From: an uncultured Chitinophagaceae bacterium
Lineage (GTDB): Bacteria; Bacteroidota; Bacteroidia; Chitinophagales; Chitinophagaceae
DNA length: 6,567 bases
Reading direction: 5' to 3'
NCBI GenBank assembly: GCA_946885335.1
Contig: CAMPGG010000198.1
Coordinates: forward strand, 1 to 6,567
The translations under genes and the position numbers were made by a program. Below are positions 1-5,914 of this stretch, one piece after another. The notes beneath the pieces were generated by a model, which searched no databases, was not told where the DNA came from, and saw only the letters and a program-made list of their open reading frames with translations. Numbering within the stretch: the stretch's first letter is position 1; each line of letters opens with the position of its first letter.

Positions 1-76
1 ACATAGTATAAAGTTTTTATGATGATTAATTAAGAAACATTATTAAAATATCATACCAGCCTTTGTATAAGTAAAT

Positions 77-100
77 TATATGAAAATACATTTTCATATA
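77..100. repeat. 24-bp near-perfect palindrome upstream of the first gene
   Basis: The left arm TATATGAAAAT (77-87) and the right arm ATTTTCATATA (90-100) are exact reverse complements, separated only by AC at 88-89. The centre lies about 40 bp upstream of the candidate -7 box at 128-135, so a dimeric repressor or activator could bind just upstream of or beside RNA polymerase. It has only one G or C per arm and no T-run follows it, so it is a poor intrinsic terminator. An operator role is inferred. The region is very AT-rich, which raises the chance level, but an 11-bp perfect arm is still notable. Confidence 0.5.
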
Positions 101-127
101 GATATAGGATACTTTAGGTATTGACCT

Positions 128-135
128 TACATTTG
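128..135 (+). promoter_or_regulatory. Candidate Bacteroidota -7 promoter box
   Basis: TACATTTG fits the TAnnTTTG consensus known for the housekeeping sigma factor of Bacteroidota. It would place the transcript start near 140, about 20 bases before the TTG start at 159. No good -33 TTTG is visible at the expected 19-21 bp upstream, so the call rests on the -7 match and its position. A missing -33 element next to a palindrome could suggest an activator-dependent promoter, but that is inference. Confidence 0.4.
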
Positions 136-158
136 TATTTGATCTTATACCTTATAAT

Positions 159-668
159 TTGAAGAAAATATTCTTTGCTTTATTATTATTACCTGTTGTG
201 GTGACTGCACAATCAACATTATGGTATTCAGCAGGAGGTTCCGTTTACATCGATCGCACATTTAACCATACGGGTTATGGTGTTGAAATGAATGCAAACA
301 CTGAAATATTAAATGGTTTTTCATTAGGTGCTGGTATTGGTATCAGTAAAATTCCTATCCTTCCTAATTCTTATATCCCTGTATATGGTAAAGCAACTTT
401 TTTCCCAGGATTAAATGAATCCAGTCTTTCGCCTTTTGCAACAGTAGAAGTCGGTTATGGAATTTATAAAGAAAACGATTTTCGAAAAGGTCATGTCTTA
501 GCTTATGGAGGCGTAGGATTTTCATTAGATACCCGGAAGTTCGGTGCACCTTATGTAAGTTTTGGATATGGGGTTTATGGTTATACAGCATATGGAGAGC
601 CTGCAACGCAACGCAGGGCCACTTTAAAATTCGGAGTTATGCTAAATCGGGGAAAATCCGGGTACTAA
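159..668 (+). CDS. Small exported protein, probable outer-membrane beta-barrel
   Basis: This 169-residue protein has a clear Sec signal peptide: MKK, a hydrophobic core at about residues 4-15, and a likely cleavage after VTA before Q18. The mature part is rich in Gly, Tyr and Phe with short alternating hydrophobic stretches (for example YVSFGYGVYGYTAYG near the C-terminus), as seen in small beta-barrel proteins of the Bacteroidota outer membrane. No enzymatic motif was found, and the final residue is Tyr within a basic tail rather than the classic terminal Phe. The start is TTG: an in-frame stop lies at 105-107 and there is no in-frame ATG between it and the signal peptide. Its own promoter candidate and a palindrome lie just upstream. 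Specific function is unknown. The barrel assignment is from composition and pattern, not from a recognised family. Confidence 0.72.
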   Translation: MKKIFFALLLLPVVVTAQSTLWYSAGGSVYIDRTFNHTGYGVEMNANTEILNGFSLGAGIGISKIPILPNSYIPVYGKATFFPGLNESSLSPFATVEVGYGIYKENDFRKGHVLAYGGVGFSLDTRKFGAPYVSFGYGVYGYTAYGEPATQRRATLKFGVMLNRGKSGY

Positions 669-706
669 AACAATAATAATCTTATCAATCTAAAATCATT
701 TACCAA

Positions 707-1294
707 ATGACACCCGAGCGTAAAAACAGGCTGGTAAATGTTTTGAAAAAAAGGCAAACAAATATTACGGTTGTTTTGGAAAATGTTTTTGATCCGCATA
801 ATATTTCAGCTGTTTTGCGTAGTTGTGATGCAATTGGTATACAGGATGTATATGTATTAACCACCCGAATAGCTCCCCATCAGCGTTGGGGTTATCGAAG
901 CAGCAGTGGTGCCTATAAGTGGGTTACCGTTCACCAGTACAAAGAAACAGCAGCCTGTGTGGATGCTTTAAGAAAAAATTACGATAAGATATTAACAACT
1001 TGCCTGGCTAACGATTCGGTAGATTTATATGAACTTGATTTTACCCAAAGCATGGCATTAGTTTTTGGTAATGAAAAGGATGGTATTAGTGAATTGACCC
1101 CATATGCTGATGGTAATTTCATTATACCTCAAACAGGAATGATTAAGTCATTAAATATCAGTGTTGCCTGTGCTGTAACACTTTATGAGGCATACAGGCA
1201 AAAAAACCTGGCAGGGCATTATAATGAACCCAAACTACCAAATAATAAAATGAAAACACTTTTGCATGATTGGGGATTAATTGATGATCATTGA
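707..1294 (+). CDS. trmH: TrmH/SpoU-family RNA 2'-O-methyltransferase
   Basis: This SPOUT-class (trefoil-knot) methyltransferase would transfer a methyl group from S-adenosylmethionine to a ribose 2'-OH in RNA. The whole 195-residue protein resembles E. coli TrmH, which makes Gm18 in tRNA. The three SpoU motifs are in order: motif 1 around N32 to R38 (PHNISAVLRSCDA), motif 2 at about 117-127 (ALVFGNEKDGIS, with E123), and motif 3 at about 139-161 (IIPQTGMIKSLNIS, with S148 and N150). The N-terminal start MTPERKNRL also resembles TrmH rather than the longer RlmB or TrmL types. It is somewhat shorter than the roughly 229-residue E. coli protein, mainly at the C-terminus. It lies 38 bp after the barrel gene, with no clear promoter or terminator between them. 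Family is sure; the exact target, G18 of tRNA, is likely but inferred. Confidence 0.9.
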   Translation: MTPERKNRLVNVLKKRQTNITVVLENVFDPHNISAVLRSCDAIGIQDVYVLTTRIAPHQRWGYRSSSGAYKWVTVHQYKETAACVDALRKNYDKILTTCLANDSVDLYELDFTQSMALVFGNEKDGISELTPYADGNFIIPQTGMIKSLNISVACAVTLYEAYRQKNLAGHYNEPKLPNNKMKTLLHDWGLIDDH

Positions 1295-1329
1295 AGTTCA
1301 AAATATAATTTTAACTGCAATCAACCTTT

Positions 1330-1350
1330 CAGTCATATTGCCAGTCATAT
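1330..1350. repeat. 9-bp direct repeat in the intergenic region before the lipoprotein gene
   Basis: CAGTCATAT occurs at 1330-1338 and again at 1342-1350, a 12-bp period close to one helical turn. It lies in the 125-bp gap between the methyltransferase and the lipoprotein gene, 70-90 bp before the latter's ATG, where an activator or repressor site could sit. A loose -7-like box, TATATTTA, is at 1385-1392. The regulatory role is inferred and chance cannot be excluded. Confidence 0.35.
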
Positions 1351-1419
1351 GATCCACCTGTTAGCATTATTCAAAAACACTTATTATATTTATCTATCAA
1401 ATTATTAATTTTACCGGTT

Positions 1420-2163
1420 ATGAAAACAACGATATATTCCTCATTATTTATTTTTCTTTTGACCCTGTGCGCCTGCGAAAAGAAAACTGATGAACCTGTA
1501 ACACGTCCCGTTGAATTTAATGAAACTACATATGAACCTTTGGGAACTTATGATGATGTTGGAAAACCCAATTACTTATTAGCCAAGGACCCGATTTCTT
1601 CTGAATTGATTTCTTTCATCAATTCCTCTCTTCCGGAAAAAGTAGATTTAAGAAGCACTAATCCTGATTTGTTAAATAGTTCAGCGATTGGAGATATTGT
1701 CATTACCCAACAATCGGAAGTTTTTATAACTTTTGTTTCTCAGGGTACTGCTTATGCAAATACGTTTGTATATTATACTTATCCAACTAACCAACCTCCT
1801 GCGACTCCAAAGGATATTACAAAGATAAATTATGTTTTTCCCAACGCAGGTAGTGGAACTCCCCTGCAAGCTGGTGACAAAGTAAAAATTGGAAGTTTTA
1901 ATGCCGGAACATCCATAGGGTTTGCGATATTGGTTGATGGCTGGAATCCTGCTACAAAAACAATTAATAATAAGTCTGTACATTTCTTGTCCAATGATGT
2001 TCTGAATCCTGAAGTAGATCCCAAGCTGAAAAAACATGCTGTTTTAATTAGCTATCCTTCAGAGAATAAAGTATTAATTGGGTTTGAAGATATAGACAGG
2101 ACAACATCAGATTGTGACCATGACTTCAATGATGTTGTGGTTTATGCAACTGTTACACCTTAA
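1420..2163 (+). CDS. DUF4114/LruC-type lipoprotein
   Basis: This 247-residue protein starts with a lipoprotein signal: MKTT, a hydrophobic core, and the lipobox LCAC with the lipidated cysteine at C19. Acidic and lysine residues follow (EKKTDE). The C-terminal half carries the pattern seen in DUF4114/LruC-like proteins of Bacteroidota: ANTFVYYTYPT (about 113-123), VFPNAGSG, LQAGDKVKIGSF (149-160), an IGFAILVDGWN segment, and a final GFEDI (221-225) followed by D231, D233, D235, N237 and D238. The acidic cluster could bind calcium, but this is inference. The protein is expected to be anchored in the inner or outer membrane facing the periplasm or surface; its role is not known. It appears monocistronic or at the head of a pair with the TlpA-like gene 56 bp downstream. 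The start is set by the signal peptide. Confidence 0.75.
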   Translation: MKTTIYSSLFIFLLTLCACEKKTDEPVTRPVEFNETTYEPLGTYDDVGKPNYLLAKDPISSELISFINSSLPEKVDLRSTNPDLLNSSAIGDIVITQQSEVFITFVSQGTAYANTFVYYTYPTNQPPATPKDITKINYVFPNAGSGTPLQAGDKVKIGSFNAGTSIGFAILVDGWNPATKTINNKSVHFLSNDVLNPEVDPKLKKHAVLISYPSENKVLIGFEDIDRTTSDCDHDFNDVVVYATVTP

Positions 2164-2219
2164 TTCAAAAGTGGTTTTTATTTTAGTTCGCGTTTACCAA
2201 TTGTTTGTAGTCATTAAAA

Positions 2220-2720
2220 ATGAGGATTAAATATTTATTCAGATACAGTATTTTATTAGCTGCATTCTTCATTTTTATCACTGAGGCAAAAGCACAAACC
2301 ATTCCATCTTACAAAATAGATCAACTGGATTCATTGATCAGGAATAGTAAGCATCCAATGATCATTAACTTTTGGGCTACTTTTTGTATTCCCTGCATTG
2401 AAGAAATTCCATACTTTATTCAGAAAACTAAAGAATTTGAGGACCGAAATGTTTCCTTGTTATTGGTTAGTCTGGATATGGAAGATTACTACCCCGTAAG
2501 GATCACCAATTTTGCAACTAAGCATAATTTTAAAGCACCCATAGCCTGGTTAAATGAAACGGATGCCGATCTTTTTTGTCCGCGAATTGACAAAAGTTGG
2601 TCAGGCGCCATCCCTGCCACTTTGTTTTTAAATAATGCAACAGGGTATAGAAAATTTTTTGAAGACCAGATATCAGAAAAGCAATTGGAAGAGGAAATTC
2701 ATTCCATGCTTAAAAAATAA
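2220..2720 (+). CDS. Secreted TlpA-like thioredoxin-fold protein
   Basis: A 166-residue periplasmic thiol-disulfide protein of the TlpA/ResA type. Residues 1-25 form a Sec signal peptide with a likely cut after AKA, before Q26. The thioredoxin active site is WATFCIPC with cysteines C56 and C59, and the cis-proline is P132 in the AIPATLF segment. One further cysteine, C120, lies in the FCPRIDKSW stretch. The size and the WSGAIPATLF motif match TlpA-like proteins common in Bacteroidota, which reduce disulfides in exported proteins or in cytochrome c maturation; the partner here cannot be told from sequence. The gene ends directly at a hairpin terminator that starts on the base after its stop codon. 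A weak -7-like box, TATTTTAG, is at 2179-2186. The family call is firm; the substrate is unknown. Confidence 0.87.
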   Translation: MRIKYLFRYSILLAAFFIFITEAKAQTIPSYKIDQLDSLIRNSKHPMIINFWATFCIPCIEEIPYFIQKTKEFEDRNVSLLLVSLDMEDYYPVRITNFATKHNFKAPIAWLNETDADLFCPRIDKSWSGAIPATLFLNNATGYRKFFEDQISEKQLEEEIHSMLKK

Positions 2721-2748
2721 AAAAGGTTTGCTTTTAAGCAAACCTTTT
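2721..2748. terminator. Bidirectional intrinsic terminator between convergent genes
   Basis: The arms AAAAGGTTTGCT (2721-2732) and AGCAAACCTTTT (2737-2748) are perfectly complementary around a 4-base loop. The A-run on the left arm and the T-run on the right arm give a U-tract in both directions. It begins immediately after the stop of the TlpA-like gene and lies 18 bp from the end of the convergent thioredoxin-family gene, so it most likely ends both transcripts. Confidence 0.9.
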
Positions 2749-2766
2749 CAATATGGTAAACTGATT

Positions 2767-3372
2767 TTATTTTGGTCTTTTAATTGTGCATCCTACAGAC
2801 CGGGTTTTATTAACCACCACATCTTTCCCGGAAACCATCTGGTCAATAGCATTTTTTAAATGCGTTTTTTCAACTGCCGAAGCATTTGATGGATTGTCAT
2901 CAATGGCACCATGGTAAACTAACTTGTCATTTTCATCAAACAAAAAACATTCTGGTGTGCGGTTAGCACCAAATGCATCAGCCAGTTCAGAATTTTTATC
3001 CACTGCATAATAAAAGGAATATTGCTGTTTCTTGGCATAAGCTTTCATGTCTTCAAAAGAATCATCACCATTTCTTGAACCTTCATTTGAATTCAAAAGG
3101 ATTACACCTATATTATTTTTTTTGGCATAAGATGCAATATCAATGGTGCGTTGTTGATTCTTCACAACATATGGACAGGTGTTACAACTAAACATCACCA
3201 GCAAACCTTTCTTTTGTTTTGCATCCTTTAAAGAAACTTCCTTGCCGCTGATGTCTTTCATCTTAACATCAGCTTTAGGCATTACGGCCCCAATAGGTAA
3301 TTCATTAATGGTATTGAAGGCAACAAATAAAATGGCTGCCAGTGGAAGAACAGCGATGAGTATCTTTTTCAT
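2767..3372 (-). CDS. Peroxiredoxin-like thioredoxin-family protein (PRX_like1 type)
   Basis: This 201-residue exported or membrane-tethered thioredoxin-fold protein has an N-terminal hydrophobic segment at residues 4-20 with no obvious cleavage site, so it may be an uncleaved anchor. The sequence IGAVMPKADVKMKD is the usual start of the redoxin/AhpC-TSA domain. The active site is FSCNTCPYV with C63 and C66, as in the peroxiredoxin-like group that carries CxxC with NTCPYV. The cis-proline is P140 in RTPECFLF. C142 follows it and C195 sits in the C-terminal GCTIK motif typical of this subfamily. It probably handles thiol redox or peroxide stress in the periplasm; the activity is unproven. A 76-bp gap separates it from the decayed end of the BrkB gene, so it may have its own promoter, though no clear consensus was seen. 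It converges on the TlpA-like gene. Confidence 0.85.
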   Translation of the reverse strand: MKKILIAVLPLAAILFVAFNTINELPIGAVMPKADVKMKDISGKEVSLKDAKQKKGLLVMFSCNTCPYVVKNQQRTIDIASYAKKNNIGVILLNSNEGSRNGDDSFEDMKAYAKKQQYSFYYAVDKNSELADAFGANRTPECFLFDENDKLVYHGAIDDNPSNASAVEKTHLKNAIDQMVSGKDVVVNKTRSVGCTIKRPK

Positions 3373-3390
3373 ACCAGGAGTTTTGTTTAC

Positions 3391-3421
3391 TTAAAGTTCA
3401 TTAAAGTTTTTTCTAAACTTT
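3391..3421. repeat. AT-rich repeats upstream of the thioredoxin-family gene
   Basis: TTAAAGTT occurs at 3391-3398 and 3401-3408, a 10-bp period. An overlapping inverted repeat, AAAGTTT (3403-3409) with AAACTTT (3415-3421), has a 5-base loop. They lie 20-50 bp upstream of the minus-strand start at 3372, in the region where the promoter of that gene should be. A protein-binding role is possible but only inferred, and the AT richness makes chance repeats common. There is no T-run, so it is not a good terminator for the gene before it. Confidence 0.25.
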
Positions 3422-3448
3422 TGCCGTTTATATATTTTTTAGTTTTAT

Positions 3449-3661
3449 TTAGGAAGTAGCCGGCACATGAGCATGTTCGTGCCTGGCCTTGATTTCTTCA
3501 GCAGCCTTACGTTCATCCACCTCCCGTTTCAATGCATTGATACTTACATTTAATTCAAAACCTATTAATAGTACATACGAATTAAAATATATCAAAAGCA
3601 TTAAAATCAATATGGTTCCAATTGAACCATATAACTTATTATAATTTGAAAAATTATTTAC
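3449..3661 (-). pseudogene. In-frame C-terminal remnant of the YihY/BrkB gene after the premature TAA
   Basis: Reading on in the same frame past the TAA at 3662-3664 gives 70 more sense codons, ending at a TAA at 3449-3451. The peptide begins VNNFSNYNKLYGSIGT, continues with a hydrophobic helix (ILILMLLIYFNSYVLLIG), then FELN and a charged tail (KREVDERKAAEEIKARHEH). This is what the C-terminal end of YihY/BrkB proteins looks like: the YGSIG-type turn, the last membrane helix and a glycine plus ELN element. Joined to the upstream part, with one residue at the stop codon, it makes 329 residues, close to the family's usual length of about 300. No frameshift is needed. It has no obvious start codon of its own at its 5' end, so it is likely untranslated unless readthrough occurs or the stop is a sequence error. 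Confidence 0.75.
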
Positions 3662-4438
3662 TTAAATAGAGAACAGGAAAGTAAATGTGATCATCAAAAA
3701 AGTGGCCAAAATGGATCCTGCATTTACATGCTTCCAGCGCTTATGAACGGCGGGAGCATAGCGATAGATAAATGAAATGGTGACAAAGAATAACATGATC
3801 ACGACGATCCACCTAACAATTTTTATGAATTCAACTATAATGATACTTTCAATTCCAAGCCATCTCAACACAGAATCCTGGATAATCAATAAAACCACAG
3901 AAGTTATCACCACTAAAAAAAGGATGAGTGTGATTTTGAGTGCTGTGATGCGACTATGAATAATGCCTCTTTTTCTGAAGCCTGCATAGTTCCGGTCAAA
4001 GGAACGCATGATGCCCATCACCGCATTGGATGAATAAAACAGCGCTAAAATAAAACCGAAGGACAGCAAACCATTACGCGGATTTCGCAGAAAGTCATCC
4101 AGGAATGTTATCAGTGCAGTATTATCCTTTCCAGAGGGAATCACATCCCGGATCAGGTCAAAAAGTTCTTCTACAAATTGCTGCGAAATTGGTAAGAAAG
4201 GGACCAATGTAAAAAGAAAAATAATAGCGGGTGGCAATGCCACCAATAAATTAAATGCGATAGAGGCAGCTCTTTCACTGAGGCCTGTTTTTTTAAATTG
4301 GAGAAAAAGAAATCTTACCACATCAAACAAAGGAATTCCTTTGAAACCGGGCAAAATGATCTTTTTACTTTTCCGAATGATCATTTTAATCGGCGTCCAG
4401 GTAATAAATTTCCTTCTGTAATGTGTATACCAATCCAT
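3662..4438 (-). CDS. YihY/BrkB-family membrane protein, truncated by an in-frame stop
   Basis: A 258-residue inner-membrane protein of the YihY/virulence factor BrkB family, once misnamed ribonuclease BN. Family function is not established. The N-terminus is basic and cytoplasmic. The family signature LSERAASIAFNLLVALPPA is at about 53-71, followed by the first membrane helix. Further helices are predicted near 123-144, 166-186, 208-226 and 239-258. The ATSF-like LATFLMITFTFLFSI segment runs straight into a TAA where family members continue, usually with an aromatic residue, so a Tyr codon (TAT or TAC) changed to TAA is the simplest explanation. The last helix and tail are coded downstream in the same frame (3449-3661). 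Its ATG shares one base with the mltG stop (TAATG), suggesting translational coupling. The product may be non-functional, or the stop may be a sequencing error. Confidence 0.82.
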   Translation of the reverse strand: MDWYTHYRRKFITWTPIKMIIRKSKKIILPGFKGIPLFDVVRFLFLQFKKTGLSERAASIAFNLLVALPPAIIFLFTLVPFLPISQQFVEELFDLIRDVIPSGKDNTALITFLDDFLRNPRNGLLSFGFILALFYSSNAVMGIMRSFDRNYAGFRKRGIIHSRITALKITLILFLVVITSVVLLIIQDSVLRWLGIESIIIVEFIKIVRWIVVIMLFFVTISFIYRYAPAVHKRWKHVNAGSILATFLMITFTFLFSI

Positions 4439-5478
4439 TAGTTTGCCGCTTGTTTTGCTTTTCTTGCTGAATCCTGCCTGTTTAAAGCCTGCTGGTATTC
4501 TCTTGCATATTTTAAATGATCATTGTAATTGGTGGTGAAAATATGCGTACCCGAAAAGTCGCTGTTCGCTACAAAATAAATATACTCCGTGGGTGGCGAA
4601 TCCAGTACCGCATTGATGGTTTCCAGTGATGGAGTGGTAACCGGGCCAGGTGGCAATCCCTGGTTCCGGTAAGTATTGTATGGCGATTCTACTTCAAGAT
4701 GTTTATGCAGAATACGCTTTATACCAAAATCTTTCAATGCAAACTTAACGGTTGGGTCGGCCTGTAAGGGCATGCCAATTTTTATCCGGTTTAAATAAAC
4801 ACTGGCAATATTGGGTTTATCCGTTTTTGCATTTGTTTCTTCTTCAATTATTGAAGCTAAGATATAAGCAGTCTGAGCTGTCAGTCCCTTTTGAGTTGCC
4901 TTTTCCTTCCTGTCATCATTCCAGAATTTTTGGGATTCATCATATAATTTCTGGTAAACTTTTGATGGAGTCGTGTTCCAGTAATAAGTATAGGTATTGG
5001 GTAAAACAACCGTCATAGCCGTCTCGGGTTTAACACCATAATTATCAAGCGAATCGGGATTATTCAAAAAATGCATCATGGCTGTTGAATCAAATTCAAA
5101 CTTGTTTGCAACCAGCCTTGCAAAGTTTTCTTTGGTTCTTACCCTTGTTATCACCAGGTTAACCGGGGTTTGTTGTCCATTGCGTAAGCGGCGGATTATT
5201 GCCAGCATGCTTTCACCTTTTTCTATCTTGTATTTGCCGGGTTTAATTTTATTCCAGTATTTCATTTGGTTAGCCAGCCATTGAAAACCCTTCACATTAT
5301 GGATATAGTTTCCTTCTTTAATGGTTTTCATGACGGCTGTTTTGTTGGCACTGTCCGTTTTAATGTATAGAAATTTTTCATTCTCTTTAAATCCGGTAGC
5401 AGGTCCAAGAAAGATCCATCCAAGATAGGCACCTGCAACCAGGATCAATAAAAAAATAATGAGCAATAATTTTTTCAT
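4438..5478 (-). CDS. mltG: Endolytic murein transglycosylase MltG (YceG-like)
   Basis: MltG cuts glycan strands of nascent peptidoglycan, leaving 1,6-anhydro ends, and is thought to set glycan length. The 346-residue protein has one N-terminal membrane anchor (about residues 3-24) and otherwise faces the periplasm. A LysM-like segment (PGKYKIEKGESMLAIIRRLRNGQ) spans about 80-102. The YceG catalytic core follows: LASIIEEETN at 207-216, with E212 aligned to the catalytic glutamate of E. coli MltG (LASIVEKET), then LQADPTVKFAL (238-248), SPYNTYRNQGLPPGP (265-279) and YFVANSDFSGTHIF (301-314). All key motifs are present and the length is normal. The C-terminal tail is Gln, Arg and Lys rich. The gene follows secG after a terminator, so it may have its own start of transcription; it overlaps the next gene by one base. 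Confidence 0.95.
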   Translation of the reverse strand: MKKLLLIIFLLILVAGAYLGWIFLGPATGFKENEKFLYIKTDSANKTAVMKTIKEGNYIHNVKGFQWLANQMKYWNKIKPGKYKIEKGESMLAIIRRLRNGQQTPVNLVITRVRTKENFARLVANKFEFDSTAMMHFLNNPDSLDNYGVKPETAMTVVLPNTYTYYWNTTPSKVYQKLYDESQKFWNDDRKEKATQKGLTAQTAYILASIIEEETNAKTDKPNIASVYLNRIKIGMPLQADPTVKFALKDFGIKRILHKHLEVESPYNTYRNQGLPPGPVTTPSLETINAVLDSPPTEYIYFVANSDFSGTHIFTTNYNDHLKYAREYQQALNRQDSARKAKQAAN

Positions 5479-5507
5479 ATGTCTGGGTTTCTGCGTTCAA
5501 ATTACAT

Positions 5508-5535
5508 AAAAAAACCCCGTCGTACAGACAGGGTT
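5508..5535 (-). terminator. Intrinsic terminator after secG
   Basis: On the minus strand the arm AACCCTGTC (5535-5527) pairs with GACGGGGTT (5521-5513) around a 5-base loop, with one G-T wobble, and is followed by a run of seven U (5514-5508, overlapping the base of the stem). It is 24 bp after the secG stop and 29 bp before the mltG start. It should end or attenuate the TPR-secG transcript, leaving mltG dependent on readthrough or on a start inside the remaining short gap. Confidence 0.85.
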
Positions 5536-5559
5536 ATATAATTAAGTAAATTCTTGTTG

Positions 5560-5913
5560 TTAATTAGAATCTGCTTGTGCTGGTGCAGGCTGTGTTGGAA
5601 AAGTTGTTTGATTTGATGGTGTTTGCTGTGGGGCAGTAGTTGCTGGCGTACCAATTTTTTCAGTACGATCCTCAATGCCACTTCCAGAACCGGTGATAAA
5701 CATGGTGGATACAATGCAAAGTACTGCAACTACACCGGCAAAAATCCAGGTGCCTTTTTCCAAAACATCAGTCGTTTGTTTCACGCCCATGAACTGCGTA
5801 CTGAATCCGGCTATATTTCCTGCCAGGCCACCACCTTTTGGATTTTGTACCAAAACCAGGAATCCAAGAACCACACTGGCCAAAGCAATAAGGATAACAA
5901 ATAAAATGGTCAT
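5560..5913 (-). CDS. secG: Preprotein translocase subunit SecG
   Basis: SecG is the small helper subunit of the SecYEG channel and speeds protein export across the inner membrane. This 117-residue protein has two membrane helices (about 2-22 and 55-74) joined by the conserved loop VQNPKGGGLAG (22-32), which is the SecG signature, then FSTQFMGVKQTTDVLEKGTW leading into the second helix. After the second helix a low-complexity tail (about 75-117) rich in Pro, Thr, Gln and Ala extends the protein; such tails are common in Bacteroidota SecG and their role is not known. The ATG is one base after the stop of the upstream TPR protein (TAATATG on the minus strand), so the two are almost certainly co-transcribed and perhaps translationally coupled. 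A terminator follows. Confidence 0.95.
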   Translation of the reverse strand: MTILFVILIALASVVLGFLVLVQNPKGGGLAGNIAGFSTQFMGVKQTTDVLEKGTWIFAGVVAVLCIVSTMFITGSGSGIEDRTEKIGTPATTAPQQTPSNQTTFPTQPAPAQADSN

Positions 5914-5914
5914 A

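Noticed and set aside
77..100. Palindrome as an intrinsic terminator of an upstream gene
   Set aside because: The stem is almost all A and T, and no U-run follows on either strand; an operator-like site fits better.
1681..2037. Minus-strand 118-codon open frame
   Set aside because: It lies wholly inside the lipoprotein gene, has no recognisable domain and has a composition expected for an antisense shadow.
2635..2859. Plus-strand 74-codon open frame spanning the terminator
   Set aside because: It overlaps the end of the TlpA-like gene, the terminator and the end of the convergent gene in a non-coding frame, with no family features.
3449..3664. Frameshift in the YihY/BrkB gene
   Set aside because: The downstream remnant is in exactly the same frame as the upstream part (the end codons differ by a multiple of three), so only the TAA codon interrupts it.
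3662..3664. Alternative genetic code with TAA as a sense codon
   Set aside because: Other genes here end at TAA in sensible places; the TlpA-like gene's TAA is followed at once by a terminator hairpin, so TAA acts as a stop in this genome.
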